Below, one piece after another: positions 12,701 to 23,139 of a stretch of DNA of 64,000 nt. Below the pieces are notes generated by a model. That model did no database searches. It saw only the letters and a program-made list of their open reading frames with translations, and was not told where the DNA came from. Made by a program: the position numbers and the translations under genes. Position 1 is the first letter of the stretch; each line of letters starts with the position of its first letter. This DNA comes from Cherax quadricarinatus (Eukaryota > Arthropoda > Malacostraca > Decapoda > Parastacidae), in assembly GCF_038502225.1 (NCBI RefSeq), contig NC_091372.1, positions 8,441,482-8,505,481 on the forward strand, read 5' to 3'.

Positions 12701-12779
12701 GTAGAATAGTATACTACATGAGATGTGTTTCTCTTAGTATAGTATACACTGAGGTGTCTCTCAGTATACTATACACTGA
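9713..12779. repeat. 32-bp palindromic satellite, degraded part
   Basis: The same unit is recognisable throughout (GTATACTACACTGAGATGTG), but it is riddled with homopolymer runs and small deletions from 9713 on. TCTCTC is often read as CCCC, GAGA as GGGG and TGTG as TTTT. Clean sequence returns near 12710. The abrupt onset points to consensus or base-calling error rather than ageing. Apparent short open frames here mean nothing. Confidence 0.85.
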
Positions 12780-12831
12780 CAGCAAACTTTAATCCCTGTT
12801 TTAAGTATTCTTGACTTGTGTTTGATGGTTG

Positions 12832-12950
12832 ACAGGAGGTCATAATGACCCTCGAGGAGGTCATAATGACCCTCGAGGAGGTCATAATGACCCTCGAGGA
12901 GGTCATAATGACCCTCGAGGAGGTCATAATGACCCTGGAGGAGGTCACAG
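12832..12950. repeat. 21-bp tandem repeat, 5-6 copies
   Basis: Units of GAGGAGGTCATAATGACCCTC, each containing the odd palindrome GGTCATAATGACC. Copies are near-identical. Confidence 0.92.
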
Positions 12951-13017
12951 TCTTCAAACTTCACTTTTTACTCTCATTATCTGCCTCAGGAAGGAAACTA
13001 GTCAATTTACTTGCTAT

Positions 13018-13302
13018 TTGTGGTTGCAAGGGTCGAGTCTTAGCTCCTGGTCCTGCTTATTATACTTGACATATACTAGGTTTAGTTTCTCCTAGCTTCG
13101 TGACTCCTGTCATAACTGTTCTTCAAGCTGTGTGTGGATCCTGCCTCTAACACTCTGTTGTCCAGATTATTCTACTTACTGGCCACTCTAAGACTGAGTA
13201 TTTCCTAATATCTCTCTAACTTGTGTGTAATCAACTAATTGTGGTTGCTGGGGTCGATTCATAGCTCCTGGCCCCTCCTCTTCGCTGGACGTTACTAGGT
13301 CC
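13018..13302 (-). mobile_element. Two old LINE-B 3'-end fragments
   Basis: 13018-13215 aligns with the minus-strand LINE-B 3' end (GGTTGCAAGGGTCGAGTC...; GTGTGGATCCTGCCTC) but is much diverged. 13236-13302 is a second, shorter fragment (GGGGTCGATTCATAGCTCC) followed directly by the TG microsatellite. Neither is coding. Confidence 0.7.
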
Positions 13303-13357
13303 ACTTTGTGTGTATGTTTGTGTGTGTGTGTGTGTGTGTGTGAGTGTGTGTGTGTGT

Positions 13358-13424
<67 letters not shown>
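13303..13424. repeat. (TG)n microsatellite
   Basis: About 120 bp of TG dinucleotides with a few interruptions (TATG, GAGT). Confidence 0.97.
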
Positions 13425-13478
13425 CACATATTTGTGGTTGCAGGGGTCGAGTCTTAGCTCCTGGCCCCGTGTGTGTGT
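13425..13478 (-). mobile_element. Very short LINE-B 3' end inside a GT run
   Basis: About 50 bp of the LINE-B 3' terminus (TACTCACATATTTGTGGTTG, then GGGGTCGAGTC to CTGGCCCC), with GT repeats on both sides. It looks like an extremely 5'-truncated insertion into the microsatellite. Confidence 0.75.
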
Positions 13479-13741
13479 GTTAAACAAGAACATCGTGGGA
13501 AAAATATTACTTTCTACTTATATATACATTAATTACAAATTTATATTTAATATTTCGACTATAATGTTCATAAATAATCAAATATAACTTGATCCGATAA
13601 TAATATTTAATATTTACATATCAACTCACATTAACATATTCAATGTTTACAACATTAACAAGGCCTTTAGTAGGATGTTTTGGTGTGTGTAGATGTTTAG
13701 CAGAGAGATGACACCACTCTCACGAGCCTCCCTGGGGGGGG
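13479..13741. other. AT-rich spacer
   Basis: About 260 bp of AT-rich sequence. Nothing recognisable. Confidence 0.5.
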
Positions 13742-14175
13742 GAAGGTGCCAGAGCTAGAGCTTGTTACCACCTGCAGCTTACAAGACTGCCATTCCCACG
13801 AGCCCCCCTGGGGCGGGGAAGGTGCCAGAGCTAGAGCTTGTTACCACCAGCAGCTTACAAGACTGCCATTCCCACGAACCCCCCCTGGGGCGGGGAAGAT
13901 GCCAGAGCTAGAGCTTGTTACCACCTGCAGCTTACAAGACTGCCATTCCCACGAGCCCCCCTGGGGCGGGGAAGATGGCCTAGCTTCTCCCTACGAGCCC
14001 CATAAGGCCGGGGAAGGGGACTAGGCCTGGGGACAGTTGGTCCTAGAAGATGAGAAGGTACCTGTACCTCCTCCCATGGCAGACACAGGTCTCAAACACT
14101 CCCAAGACAGGGAGCCAAGGTCGGGTCACCATCTGGGAAAAGACCTGGACCGGGAAAGTACCGGCGAATCAAGGA
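13742..14175 (+). repeat. Dispersed repeat with internal 76-77-bp tandem copies
   Basis: The first part is three and a bit tandem copies of a 76-77-bp unit (starts at 13742, 13818, 13895). The rest (GGCCTGGGGACAGTTGGTCC onward to GGGAAAGTACCGGC) matches 18040-18290, so this is a dispersed element whose 5' part has been locally multiplied. The class is unknown; no protein or Pol III box was recognised. Confidence 0.75.
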
Positions 14176-14384
14176 GCGAAACGAATCATAGAGTGAAACG
14201 TTCTCCAAAAACTGACTCTTCAATTATGCTTCTATTCTTAAGAATCTTAATCTTAATCTTTCGTTTGATAAGTGATGAATGTTAAGTTTGAAGTTCCTTA
14301 AGGTATTTCTGCTTAGCGGAAGGCCGCTAGGCTCACAGCGGAGGGATCTCAAGTTCGATTCCCAGGTGGGGTGAAACCTGCTAC

Positions 14385-14475
14385 CCATAAATGGTCCAAG
14401 TCGGACCGAAACGTTGTCGTAAGCTTGTATCTCCTATGTGTGGGTTATTTGTGTACTGCTAGACATGTGAAGGGT
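14385..14475 (+). repeat. GAAACGTT element fragment, HHR-related
   Basis: Contains a stem-loop GGTCC-AAGTC-GGACC followed at once by GAAACGTTGTC. It has the same layout as stem II plus GAAACGU of the HHR-like units elsewhere in the window. The upstream box is CCATAAA instead of CUGANGA, so it should not be a working hammerhead. A minus-strand relative lies at 17320-17385. Confidence 0.5.
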
Positions 14476-14604
14476 GATAATGTACTTTACGTGTGCCGGC
14501 TCCTTCACCTTCGTGCGTTAGTGTGACTTGTAAATGGTCCAGGTCCAATGTCTTGAAATGTGTTGAGGTTGGATAGCATCTCCTAGCGTGCACACTCAGA
14601 GAAA

Positions 14605-15354
14605 ATGCATCAGTGCTAGGTTCCAGGGAGCCCTGACCAATCAGTGCTAGGTTCCAGGGAGCCCTGACCCATCAGTGCTAGGGGAGCCAGAGAGCAGTGC
14701 TAGGCTCCAGGGAGCCCTCCAGAGAGCCCTGACCCATCAGTGCTAGGTTCCAGGGAGCCCTGACCCATCAGTGCTAGGTTCCACGGAGCCCTGACCCATC
14801 AGTGCTAGGTTCCAGAGAGCCCTGACCCATCAGTGCTAGGTTCCAGGGAGCCCTGACCCATCAGTGCTAGGTTCCAGAGAGCCCTGACCCATCAGTGCTA
14901 GGCTCCAGAGAGCCCTGACCCATCAGTGCTAGGTTCCAGGGAGCCCTGACCCATCAGTGCTAGGTTCCAAGGAGCCCTGACCCATCAGTGCTAGGTTCCA
15001 GAGAGCCCTGACCCATCAGTGCTAGGTTCCAGGGAGCCCTGACCCATCAGTGCTAGGTTCCAGAGAGCCCTGACCCATCAGTGCTAGGTTCCAAGGAGCC
15101 CTGACCCATCAGTGCTAGGTTCCAAGGAGCCCTGACCCATCAGTGCTAGGTTCCAGGGAGCCCTGACCCATCAGTGCTAGGTTCCAGAGAGCCCTGACCC
15201 ATCAGTGCTAGGTTCCAGAGAGCCCTGACCCATCAGTGCTAGGTTCCAGGGAGCCCTGACCCATCAGTGCTAGGTTCCAAGGAGCCCTGACCCATCAGTG
15301 CTAGGTTCCAGGGAGCCCTGACCCATCAGTGCTAGGTTCCAGGGAGCCCTGACC
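14605..15354. repeat. 31-bp tandem satellite (about 24 copies)
   Basis: 31-bp units containing CATCAGTGCTAGGTTCCAG and GGAGCCCTGACC. The first few units are shortened or rearranged (14680-14740), and the remainder are regular with AGG/AGA/AAG variants after TTCC. Confidence 0.95.
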
Positions 15355-15589
15355 CAAAGGGAAACGAAGTGCTTTCACCAGCGTCTGTAAGCTAAGCGCG
15401 TCTCACGGCCAGACGCTTATAACGCAAGAGAAACTGAATGTTCAGAAAGATAGGAACATTTTATACGTATGTTATGGATGGTCTTAAATATGGGTCGAAA
15501 GGGAGCACGAGTGGATGGTTTTAAGTAAGAGTTGAAGGGGAACATGAATCGGTGTAAGGCAGACCTGCCTAGTATGGGCCAATAGACTT
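15355..15589. other. Non-repetitive spacer
   Basis: About 235 bp. No feature recognised. Confidence 0.5.
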
Positions 15590-15815
15590 CTGCTGCCAAT
15601 ACTGTTCAACTGCCTCCCAGCATACATGAAGGGGATCACCAACAGACCCCTGGCTGTCTTCAAGAAGCCTCTGATCAGCCAGGCTGTGGTTCGTACGTCG
15701 GTTTACGTGCGACCAGCAGTAACAGCTTGGTTGTTCAGGCCCTGATCCACCATGAGGCCTGATCACAGACAGGGCCGAGGGGGCGTTGACCCCCTGAACC
15801 TTCTCCAGGTATACT
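15590..15815 (+). mobile_element. LINE-C 3' end, plus strand
   Basis: Shares the CAACTGCCTCCCAGCATACAT to GGGGGCGTTGACCCCC segment with LINE-C. It carries an internal deletion (GAAGCCTCTGATCAGCC) compared with the copy at 29346-30038. Non-coding. Confidence 0.82.
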
Positions 15816-16100
15816 TACATATATACACGTTGTCCTCCATCACTTTAACGTATCCAGGTGATAATTACACTATTCTGATAAGGGTTTTATTTAATGAGAC
15901 ATATTCTTCATCACGAAAGACAGTTGATGGCGGTAATGGGGTTTGAAGTCTATCTACTACACGAGGGTCATTAATTAAGGCTGCATGTCACCTCTACACC
16001 ACCAGTGTGTCCAGATATGAGAGAGGACACGGGTGCTTGTAGCTGATCTACGACAGTGATAGTTTGGTGCTTGAAAGGTACTTCACATAGCTATAACCTC
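15816..16100. other. Non-repetitive spacer
   Basis: About 285 bp. Nothing recognised apart from AT-rich sequence. Confidence 0.45.
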
Positions 16101-16205
16101 ACACATACACACAAATAGGTGAGTACACACGGGTCGATTCACTGCCAGGAGTAGTGAATCGACCTCTGCAACCACATATAGGTGAATACACACACACATA
16201 ATCAC
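16101..16205 (+). mobile_element. LINE-B 3'-terminal fragments among AC repeats
   Basis: Short pieces with AATAGGTGAGTACACAC and GGGTCGATTCACTGCC. They are followed by an inverted piece AGTGAATCGACCTCTGCAAC and ACACAC on both flanks. This is probably a rearranged, extremely short LINE-B 3' end. Confidence 0.5.
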
Positions 16206-16589
16206 CGACACACGTCCTCTCCCTCTCTGAGAGATTGCATGCCAGAGTAATCTTCATAATACCAGCATTTCAGACTTGGTTGTGCCATTATAAGGTTGTT
16301 AAGGCGTGGGAAGCACCATCATTGACCCCACGAAGAGTCCTCAACAGAACTATTATTACTGTCCAAGTCACGAGCTCTCAAAAAACATTAACATATGTGT
16401 GCTGTTAAACACACTAAGCTTTTTTTACAGCATCTCTTCGACCACCAGGCTTGTCTCTACTTCTAGCCCAGCCTGGAACGAATATGTAAGCCTAGCGTTA
16501 CTCTAAGTGAAACTAGAGACGGATTACCGGCTCTGTTTTCACAGTACCTGTGAGCCCCATAGGTGAGAGGCACTGTGAGGCCCCTGGGC
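16206..16589. other. Non-repetitive spacer
   Basis: About 385 bp with no recognised gene or repeat. Confidence 0.45.
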
Positions 16590-16815
16590 TACAGGTACTG
16601 TGGGGCCTCTGGATTACAGGTACTGTGGGGGCCCTGGGCTACAGGTACTGTGGGTCCCCTGGACTACAGGTACTGTGGAGGCCCTGGACTACAGGTACTG
16701 TGTGGCCCCTGGGGTACAGGTACTATGGGGTCCCTGAGCTACAGGTACTGTGGGGCCCATGGGCTACAAGTACTGTGGGGCCCCTGGGCTACAGGTACTG
16801 TGAGGCCCTTGGACT
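16590..16815. repeat. 25-bp tandem repeat
   Basis: About 9 copies of a GC-rich 25-bp unit around GGGCTACAGGTACTGTGGGG. Confidence 0.9.
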
Positions 16816-17145
16816 GTAGCCCCTGGAGGCCCCTGGAGGCCCCTGGAGGCCCCTGGAGGCCCTACCGCTGGTGGAGGCTCCTGGGCTGCAGCCCCTGGAG
16901 GCCTTCCAGCTGGTGGAGGCCCCTGGGCTGCAGCCCCTGGAGGCCCTCCAGCTGGTGGAGGCCCCTGATCTGCAGCCCCTGGAGGTCCTCCAGATGGTGG
17001 AGGCCCCTGGGCTGCAGCCCCTGGAGGCCCTCCAGATGGTGGAGGCCCCTGGGCTGAAGCCTCAGGAGGTCCTCCAGCTTGTGGAGGCCCCTAGGCTGTA
17101 GTCACTAGAGGCCCTCAGCTGGCAGAGACCCCTGGGCTGTAGTCC
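16816..17145. repeat. 42-bp GC-rich tandem repeat
   Basis: Six to seven copies of a 42-bp unit around CTGCAGCCCCTGGAGGCC and TCCAGCTGGTGGAGGCCCC, degenerating toward 17145. The first 40 bp is four copies of TGGAGGCCCC, suggesting the unit grew from a 10-bp seed. Confidence 0.88.
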
Positions 17146-17269
17146 CTAAATCCCATGCCTAAATTCGGCCATGAGTGAGGCTCCTTCAGGAGCTTCAATC
17201 TTAACAGTTATGAAAGAAAGGATTTAGAATTTGATTTTTAATAAAAGAAACACGTAGGGAAGCAAGCAG
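17146..17269. other. Short spacer
   Basis: Nothing recognised. Confidence 0.4.
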
Positions 17270-17490
17270 TTACTGGAAGAACGTTTCGCTCAGTATACAG
17301 CTTTATATAGGAGAGAGAAGCTTATGACGACGTTTGGGTCCGACTTGGACCATTTACAAGTCACAATAACACACGAAGGTGAGGGAGCCAGTATAAATAA
17401 GAGAGGGGGACAGGGACGGGGCAAAGAGAGAAAGAAGGTAGTGAAAGTAATGGTTATGATAAAGTTCTACACAGAGCGAAACGTTGTCCC
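17270..17490 (-). repeat. GAAACGT-box element fragments, HHR-related
   Basis: The minus strand at 17320-17385 reads GGTCCAAGTCGGACC then CAAACGTCGTC, a diverged relative of 14385-14475. At 17278-17292 the minus strand has GAGCGAAACGTTC, and on the plus strand at 17467-17485 there is GAGCGAAACGTTGTCCC. All are remnants of the same broad family and lack the CUGANGA box. Confidence 0.45.
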
Positions 17491-17754
17491 AGTGCAGTTA
17501 ACTCGACGCGTTTGTGTTGTAAATCACTCTGCAAGTTGATGTGACTAGCAATATAAATATCATTAAAATATCACGTTCCATTTGTTCATTTATGAACGCG
17601 TACTTTACGAAAACATTAAAGCAATATTAATTAACAGTATCATTGAAAGTCTCGGGAAATAAAAAAATAATATTTGATCAGAGTAGCAATAATATTTTTT
17701 ATTTGTACAGGTATATGATACAACTTATACAGACCGATCGACACCATGCCTAAC

Positions 17755-17852
17755 CCTTCTACCTGGAGAGTTTACCTGGAGAGAGAGTTTACCTGGAGAG
17801 AGTTCCGGGGGTCAACGCCCCCGCGGCCCGGTCTGTGACCAGGCCTCCTTAG
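17755..17852 (-). mobile_element. LINE-C 3'-terminal fragment
   Basis: Only the last 100 bp of LINE-C. The terminal TTTACCTGGAGAG motif is repeated two to three times. It is followed directly by a SINE-1 piece. Confidence 0.78.
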
Positions 17853-17855
17853 GTC

Positions 17856-18035
17856 AGTGTCCCAGGATGCGACCCACACCAGTCGACTAACACCCAGGTA
17901 CCCATTTTACTGATGGGGAACATAGATAACAGGTGGAAAGAAACACGTCCAATGTTTCTACTCTGGCTGGGAATCGAACCCAGACCCTCGCCGTGTGAAG
18001 CGAGAGCGTTAGCCACCAGGCCACCAGAGCCCCTA
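17856..18035 (-). mobile_element. SINE-1, truncated copy
   Basis: The minus strand carries the SINE-1 head with the B-box GGGTTCGATTCCC (seen here as GGGAATCGAACCC) and the body to CCCAGGATGCGACCC. The 3' tail is missing and LINE-C sequence abuts it. Confidence 0.85.
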
Positions 18036-18290
18036 GGGTAGGGTAGGTGCCTGAGCCCGAGCCTTTAGCTCATAAGACTGTCATTCCCATTTGCCCCCTT
18101 GCGGCGGGGATGGCAGACCAGAGAGGCCTAGCTTGTGGCTAGGCCTGGGGACAGTTGGTCCCAAAGATGAGGAGGTACTTGTGCCTCCTCCCATGGGAGA
18201 CTTAGGTCTCAGACACTCCCTAAAGAGGGAGCCAAGGCCGGGCCACCACTTGGAAAAGGCCCGGGCCGGGAGAATACCGGCTAATCTTTA
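18036..18290 (+). repeat. Second copy of the 13742-14175 dispersed repeat
   Basis: Shares GGCCTGGGGACAGTTGGTCC, the CCTCCTCCCATGG segment and the ending CGGGAGAATACCGGC with 13742-14175. It has a single copy of the first part instead of the 76-bp tandem. Confidence 0.75.
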
Positions 18291-18298
18291 ACTAACTA

Positions 18299-18416
18299 AT
18301 TATACAGACCATAGCTGACATCAGTGACATAGTGCTATATAGAATGCCACTTGTTATGCTGAGCATTTCCCGCAAATTAGGTCAATTTTGTCCCCAGGAT
18401 GCGACCCACACCAGTG
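18299..18416 (-). mobile_element. SINE-1 subfamily B, 3' part
   Basis: Contains TACAGACCATAGCTGACATC and the segment to CCCAGGATGCGACCCACACC, as in the full subfamily-B copy at 24046-24360. The tRNA-like head is missing. Confidence 0.75.
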
Positions 18417-18774
18417 ACTTTCATGCATGGATGTCAACTATGGTCTGTATAAGTTGTATCAAGTACTCGCAGAAAGAAATTAGAGTCAACTGCAGTAATA
18501 TATACAACCAGCGGTGAACTTACATGTCTTAAAGTTTAAATTTTAACATTTATCCCGCTAAAACACAGTTCAGAAGTATATAAAATAAAAATGTCTGCCG
18601 GTTGTGTGCGTCAGACAGAAGTTAACTTATATTCCTAGCAACACAGTCAAAATATATTACGAGGAAGTAATGGGAATTTATATATAGACGAACAAGATTA
18701 GATGTTGGTTGGTCTTAATTATAGCAGCACCTGGGCGGGGGGGGGGGGTCTTCCAGGTGTATTGACTACACCAG
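18417..18774. other. Spacer with a G homopolymer
   Basis: Mostly AT-rich non-repetitive sequence. It includes a run of about 13 G near 18738, just before the long array. Confidence 0.5.
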
Positions 18775-21700
18775 GGTCGTTAAGGATTGTTTGCTGGGTT
18801 TAAAGGCTATCCACTGTATGAGGGTTATTAAAGTTTGCTGGGTTTAAAGGCTAACCACTGTACGAGGGTCATTAAAGTTTGCTGGGTTTAAAGGCTATCC
18901 ACTGTACGAGGGTCATTAAAGTTTGCTGGGTTTAAAGGCTATCCACTGTACGAGGGTCATTAAAGTTTGCTGGGTTTAAAGGCTATCCACTGTACGAGGG
19001 TCATTAAAGTTTGCTGGGTTTAAAGGCTATCCACTGTACGAGGGTCATTAAGCTTGCTGGGTTTAAAGGCTATCCACTGTACGAGGGTCATTAAGCTTGC
19101 TGGGTTTAAAGGCTATCCACTGTACGAGGGTCATTAAGCTTGCTGGGTTTAAAGGCTGTCCACTGTACGAGGGTCATTAAAGTTTGCTGGGTTTAAAGGC
19201 TAACCGCTGTACGAGGGTCATTAAAGCTTGCTGGGTTTAAAGGCTATCCACTGTACGAGGGTCATTAATGTTTGCTGGGTTTAAAGGCTATCCACTGTAC
19301 GAGGGTCATTAAAGTTTGCTGGGTTTAAAGGCTATCCACTGTACGAGGGTCATTAAAGTTTGCTGGGTTTAAAGGCTATCCACTGTACGAGGGTCATTAA
19401 GCTTGCTGGGTTTAAAGGCTAACCACTGTACGAGGGTTATTAAAGCTTGCTGGGTTTAAAGGCTATCCACTGTACGAGGGTTATTAAAGCTTGCTGGGTT
19501 TAAAGGCTATCCACTGTACGAGGGTCATTAAGCTTGCTGGGTTTAAAGGCTAACCACTGTACGAGGGTTATTAAAGCTTGCTGGGTTTAAAGGCTAACCA
19601 CTGTACGAGGGTTATTAAAGCTTGCTGGGTTTAAAGGCTAACCACTGTACGAGGGTTATTAAAGCTTGCTGGGTTTAAAGGCTAACCACTGTACGAGGGT
19701 TATTAAAGCTTGCTGGGTTTAAAGGCTAACCACTGTACGAGGGTTATTAAAGCTTGCTGGGTTTAAAGGCTATCCACTGTACGAGGGTTATTAAAGTTTG
19801 CTGGGTTTAAAGGCTATCCACTGTACGAGGGTCATTAAAGTTTGCTGGGTTTAAAGGCTATCCACTGTACGAGGGTCATTAAGCTTGCTGGGTTTAAAGG
19901 CTATCCACTGTACGAGGGTCATAAAGCTTGCTGGGTTTAAAGGCTATCCACTGTACGAGGGTCATTAAAGTTTGCTGGGTTTAAAGGCTATCCACTGTAC
20001 GAGGGTCATTAAAGCTTGCTGGGTTTAAAGGCTATCCACTGTACGAGGGTCATTAAAGCTTGCTGGGTTTAAAGGCTATCCACTGTACGAGGGTCATTAA
20101 GCTTGCTGGGTTTAAAGGCTATCCACTGTACGAGGGTTATTAAAGTTTGCTGGGTTTAAAGGCTATCCACTGTACGAGGGTTATTAAGCTTGCTGGGTTT
20201 AAAGGCTATCCACTGTACGAGGGTCATTAAGCTTGTTGGGTTTAAAGGCTATCCACTGTACGAGGGTCATTAAGCTTGCTGGGTTTAAAGGCTATCCACT
20301 GTACGAGGGTCATTAAGCTTGTTGGGTTTAAAGGCTATCCACTGTACGAGGGTCATTAAGCTTGCTGGGTTTAAAGGCTATCCACTGTACGAGGGTTATT
20401 AAAGTTTGCTGGGTTTAAAGGCTATCCACTGTACGAGGGTCATTAAAGTTTGCTGGGTTTAAAGGCTATCCACTGTACGAGGGTCATTAAGCTTGTTGGG
20501 TTTAAAGGCTATCCACTGTACGAGGGTCATTAAGCTTGCTGGGTTTAAAGGCTATCCACTGTACGAGGGTTATTAAAGTTTGCTGGGTTTAAAGGCTATC
20601 CACTGTACGAGGGTCATTAAAGTTTGCTGGGTTTAAAGGCTATCCACTGTACGAGGGTCATTAAAGTTTGCTGGGTTTAAAGGCTATCCACTGTACGAGG
20701 GTCATTAAAGCTTGCTGGGTTTAAAGGCTATCCACTGTACGAGGGTCATTAAAGCTTGCTGGGTTTAAAGGCTATCCACTGTACGAGGGTCATTAAAGCT
20801 TGCTGGGTTTAAAGGCTATCCACTGTACGAGGGTCATTAAAGCTTGCTGGGTTTAAAGGCTATCCACTGCACGAGGGTCATTAAAGTTTGCTGGGTTTAA
20901 AGGCTATCCACTGTACGAGGGTTATTAAAGCTTGCTGGGTTTAAAGGCTATCCACTGTACGAGGGTCATTAAAGCTTGCTGGGTTTAAAGGCTATCCACT
21001 GTACGAGGGTCATTAAAGCTTGCTGGGTTTAAAGGCTATCCACTGTACGAGGGTTATTAAAGCTTGCTGGGTTTAAAGGCTATCCACTGTACGAGGGTCA
21101 TTAAGCTTGCTGGGTTTAAAGGCTAACCACTGTACGAGGGTCATTAAAGTTTGCTGGGTTTAAAGGCTATCCACTGTACGAGGGTCATTAAGCTTGCTGG
21201 GTTTAAAGGCTATCCACTGTACGAGGGTCATTAAGCTTGCTGGGTTTAAAGGCTATCCACTGTACGAGGGTCATTAAGCTTGCTGGGTTTAAAGGCTATC
21301 CACTGTACGAGGGTCATTAAGCTTGCTGGGTTTAAAGGCTATCCACTGTACGAGGGTCATTAAGCTTGCTGGGTTTAAAGGCTATCCACTGCACGAGGGT
21401 CATTAAGCTTGCTGGGTTTAAAGGCTATCCACTGTACGAGGGTCATTAAGCTTGCTTGGTTTAAAGGCTATCCACTGCACGAGGGTCATTAAGCTTGCTG
21501 GGTTTAAAGGCTATCCACTGCACGAGGGTCATTAAGCTTGCTGGGTTTAAAGGCTATCCACTGTACGAGGGTCATTAAAGTTTGCTGGGTTTAAAGGCTA
21601 TCCACTGTACGAGGGTCATTAAAGCTTGCTGGGTTTAAAGGCTATCCACTGTACGAGGGTCATTAAAGCTTGCTGGGTTTAAAGGCTATCCACTGTACGA

Positions 21701-22533
21701 GGATCATTAAAGCTTGCTGGGTTTAAAGGCTATCCACTGTACGAGGGTCATTAAGCTTGCTGGGTTTAAAGGCTATCCACTGTACGAGGGTCATTAAAGC
21801 TTGCTGGGTTTAAAGGCTATCCACTGTACGAGGGTCATTAAAGCTTGCTGGGTTTAAAGGCTATCCACTGTACGAGGGTCATTAAAGCTTGCTGGGTTTA
21901 AAGGCTATCCACTGTACGAGGGTCATTAAAGCTTGCTGGGTTTAAAGGCTATCCACTGTACGAGGGTCATTAAAGCTTGCTGGGTTTAAAGGCTATCCAC
22001 TGTACGAGGGTCATTAAAGTTTGCTGGGTTTAAAGGCTATCCACTGTACGAGGGTCATTAAGCTTGCTGGGTTTAAAGGCTATCCACTGCACGAGGGTCA
22101 TTAAGCTTGGTGGGTTTAAAGGCTATCCACTGTACGAGGGTCATTAAGCTTGGTGGGTTTAAAGGCTATCCACTGCACGAGGGTCATTAAGCTTGGTGGG
22201 TTTAAAGGCTATCCACTGCACGAGGGTCATTAAGCTTGGTGGGTTTAAAGGCTATCCACTGTACGAGGGTCATTAAAGTTTGCTGGGTTTAAAGGCTATC
22301 CACTGTACGAGGGTCATTAAGCTTGCTGGGTTTAAAGGCTATCCACTGCACGAGGGTCATTAAGCTTGCTGGGTTTAAAGGCTATCCACTGCACGAGGGT
22401 CATTAAGCTTGCTGGGTTTAAAGGCTATCCACTGCACGAGGGTCATTAAGCTTGCTGGGTTTAAAGGCTATCCACTGTACGAGGGTCATTAAGCTTGCTG
22501 GGTTTAAAGGCTATCCACTGTACGAGGGTCATT
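18775..22533. repeat. 42-44-bp tandem satellite (about 88 copies)
   Basis: Units containing TTGCTGGGTTTAAAGGCTAT then CCACTGTACGAGGGTCATTA. Unit length varies between 42 and 44 bp through the join (TTAAGCTTG, TTAAAGCTTG, TTAAAGTTTG). Variants cluster: GGCTAACCACTG near 19.4-19.75 kb, CACGAGG and CTTGGTGGG near 21.4-22.4 kb. This indicates local duplication blocks. It is the longest array in the window. Confidence 0.97.
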
Positions 22534-22613
22534 AAGCTGCTTCTCAACTATTTACAACGTACTATAATATACTATAATATTTAACACTGAAATTATAATG
22601 TGTCTTCTCTATA

Positions 22614-22675
22614 CAGTACGATGTTGATGTCCCTTGATGTGTACAGTAGAACACATCAAGGGACATCAAGTACTG
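22614..22675. other. Long hairpin-forming inverted repeat
   Basis: Perfect 19-bp arms at 22624-22642 and 22651-22669 (TTGATGTCCCTTGATGTGT and its complement) with an 8-nt loop. A further 6-bp pair (CAGTAC/GTACTG) lies outside a 4-nt bulge. It could be a mobile-element relic or a folded RNA; nothing shows transcription. Confidence 0.8.
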
Positions 22676-22677
22676 AG

Positions 22678-22850
22678 TGATGTACTGGGGGACTGATTAC
22701 CTCAAACTCCTCCTCTCCTTACCTCTCTCTGCTTTGTATTGGACTGATGTAGTCACTGTGTGGCGAAACGTTTCCTTAATAAAGATTCCCGTATGCTGCA
22801 TAAGTGTCTCAGTCTTCAATATGTAGGTTTTCAAACCATTTATCACATAT
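22678..22850 (+). mobile_element. HHR-bearing element, family A, decayed fragment
   Basis: Aligns with 28485-28620: a GACTGATTACCTC segment, then TGTATTGGACTGATG, then GTGGCGAAACGTTTC, AATAAAGATTCCC and GCATAAGTGTCTCA. The core reads CTGATGT instead of CTGATGA (A9 changed) and stem II has a mismatch, so it should be inactive. Confidence 0.7.
22737..22782 (+). ncRNA. Hammerhead-like motif, family A, mutated core
   Basis: Core CTGATGT, stem II GTCACTGTGTGGC with a mismatch, then GAAACGTT. Helix I arms TATTGGA and TC-CTT-AATA can still partly pair. Predicted non-functional. Confidence 0.45.
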
Positions 22851-22894
22851 ATACATACATATATACATATATACCAAACTGCGCCAGGCCAGGA

Positions 22895-22992
22895 TTTGAG
22901 TTCGCTTGGCTCAGTTGTTTGTAGGATCGATGGTGGAGTGGCTAAGGTGACACGTACGTTGTGTTGTGTCTTGAGGAGGGACAATGTGTCGT
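22895..22992 (+). mobile_element. tRNA-derived SINE, head only, with (TA)n tail
   Basis: A-box-like TGGTGGAGTGGCTAAGGTG near 22929 and B-box-like GTGGGATCGAATC near 22981, spaced as in a tRNA. The TA microsatellite follows at once, a typical SINE simple tail that expanded. The head differs from SINE-1 and SINE-V. Confidence 0.6.
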
Positions 22993-22997
22993 GGGAT

Positions 22998-23136
<139 letters not shown>

Positions 23137-23139
23137 ACC

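Noticed and set aside
13306..13587. Cys/Val and His/Thr-rich open frames in TG runs (also 22896-23162, 24755-25075, 62788-63645 N-terminal part)
   Set aside because: Translated microsatellites.
18775..22533. CRISPR array
   Set aside because: The repeats are directly adjacent with no unique spacers, and the sequence is clearly eukaryotic.
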